From Streptomyces lichenis (lineage in GTDB: Bacteria; Actinomycetota; Actinomycetes; Streptomycetales; Streptomycetaceae), in assembly GCF_023218175.1 (NCBI RefSeq), contig NZ_JALPTH010000012.1:1-64000 (forward strand): a DNA stretch of 64,000 nt. Reading direction: 5' to 3'. The position numbers and the translations under genes are program-made. Shown piece after piece: positions 63,649 through 64,000 of the stretch (positions are counted from its first letter, which is position 1; each line of letters begins with the position of its first letter). The notes beneath the pieces were generated by a model. That model worked only from the letters and a program-made list of their open reading frames with translations, had not been told where the DNA came from and searched no databases.

Positions 63649-64000
63649 TCAGCCGCGTCCGGCCGGCACCGGTTCGAGTGCCGACGAGAGGGCGGCGGCT
63701 TCGAGGGCCAGCGGGTCGGCGACGGTTTCCGGCCGCTGCCGGCCGCCCAGCCGGTGCCGCTTGCACCAGGCGACGACCGCGCCGCTCGCCCCGGTCAGCA
63801 CGATGAACCCCATGGCGATGAGGAAGGCCGGCGAGGTGGGGGAAGCGGCCTGGCTGCCCGCGATCACATAGGCGGCCGTGTTGGGGATGGAGCCCAGACC
63901 GGTCGCCAGCAGGAACGGCGGGTACCCCATCCGGGAGATCGCCGCGCAGTAGTTGGCGGCGGCGAAGGGCACCCCGGGGAACAGCCGCAGCGCCAGCATC
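63649..64000 (-). CDS. TVP38/TMEM64 (DedA/VTT) family membrane protein, 5' end outside window
   Basis: About 116 codons of the C-terminal half are present. PGVPFAAANYCAAISRMGYP, LLATGLGSIPNTAAYVIAGS and hydrophobic helices match the VTT/SNARE-associated domain; the last part, after a helix, is a soluble Ala-rich tail. Probably a lipid scramblase or transporter-like protein; true start lies beyond 64000. Confidence 0.82.
   Translation of the reverse strand, partial: MLALRLFPGVPFAAANYCAAISRMGYPPFLLATGLGSIPNTAAYVIAGSQAASPTSPAFLIAMGFIVLTGASGAVVAWCKRHRLGGRQRPETVADPLALEAAALSSALEPVPAGRG

Overview
The window is a stretch of a Streptomyces-type actinomycete chromosome. Every real gene shows very high GC with G/C-rich third codon positions. 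GTG starts, ATGA/GTGA-type overlaps, leaderless promoters (TAGGGT-like -10 boxes about 6-8 nt before the start codon) and families typical of Streptomyces (DUF5999, HipA-like kinase with DUF3037, the GarA/FtsR cluster) all point the same way. No rRNA, tRNA, CRISPR array or intact mobile element was seen. Orthology statements rest on recognising families by eye, not on a search.

Layout. (1) 0.1-14.5 kb is a conserved actinobacterial core block: a CDP-alcohol phosphatidyltransferase, a sugar-nucleotide transferase fused to a decayed phosphomannomutase domain, the DUF881-Sbp-DUF881 membrane trio, a GarA/OdhI-type FHA protein, the MerR regulator FtsR, a DUF151 nuclease-family protein, a second MerR regulator, DNA polymerase IV, a PRC-barrel protein, and gcvP behind a tandem glycine riboswitch. 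(2) 14.6-33.3 kb carries mostly single genes and small regulator/target pairs: a glutamate-cysteine ligase family enzyme, a CPBP protease, PhzF, a ThiF-GNAT pair, an MFS exporter divergent from a PadR repressor, a Clp-N protein, three EamA exporters, a flavin protein divergent from a MocR regulator, LysR, a Rieske lipoprotein, and a TPR protein coupled to a polyprenyl synthase. (3) 34.3-43.4 kb is an accessory and decaying zone. It holds a broken unknown gene, a fossil 5' end of a HipA-like gene, a frameshifted M1 aminopeptidase, one large intact protease-STAND-propeller protein (1,468 aa), and the 3' remnant of a class II aldolase. (4) 43.4-49.5 kb is a LysR regulator followed by a five-gene CoA-dependent catabolic operon (CaiB-type CoA-transferase, crotonase, acetoacetate decarboxylase-like protein, 3-hydroxyacyl-CoA dehydrogenase, acyl-CoA dehydrogenase), with a perfect operator palindrome on its promoter. 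(5) A short tyrosine-integrase C-terminal fossil at 49.85 kb marks the right side of the accessory zone. After it the core resumes: HipA-like kinase/DUF3037, two SDR reductases, a peptide-type binding lipoprotein, ung, a TetR/FAD-monooxygenase divergon with two matched operators, an oxidoreductase, lnt, uppP and a truncated TVP38-family gene at the right edge.

The most notable items are the 1,468-aa trypsin/STAND/propeller protein, the catalytically dead phosphomannomutase domain, the CoA operon with its operator, a possible 11-codon leader peptide with hairpin before an EamA exporter, several sharply defined operator palindromes, and a mosaic of about 266-bp repeats between convergent genes near 56.1-56.9 kb.
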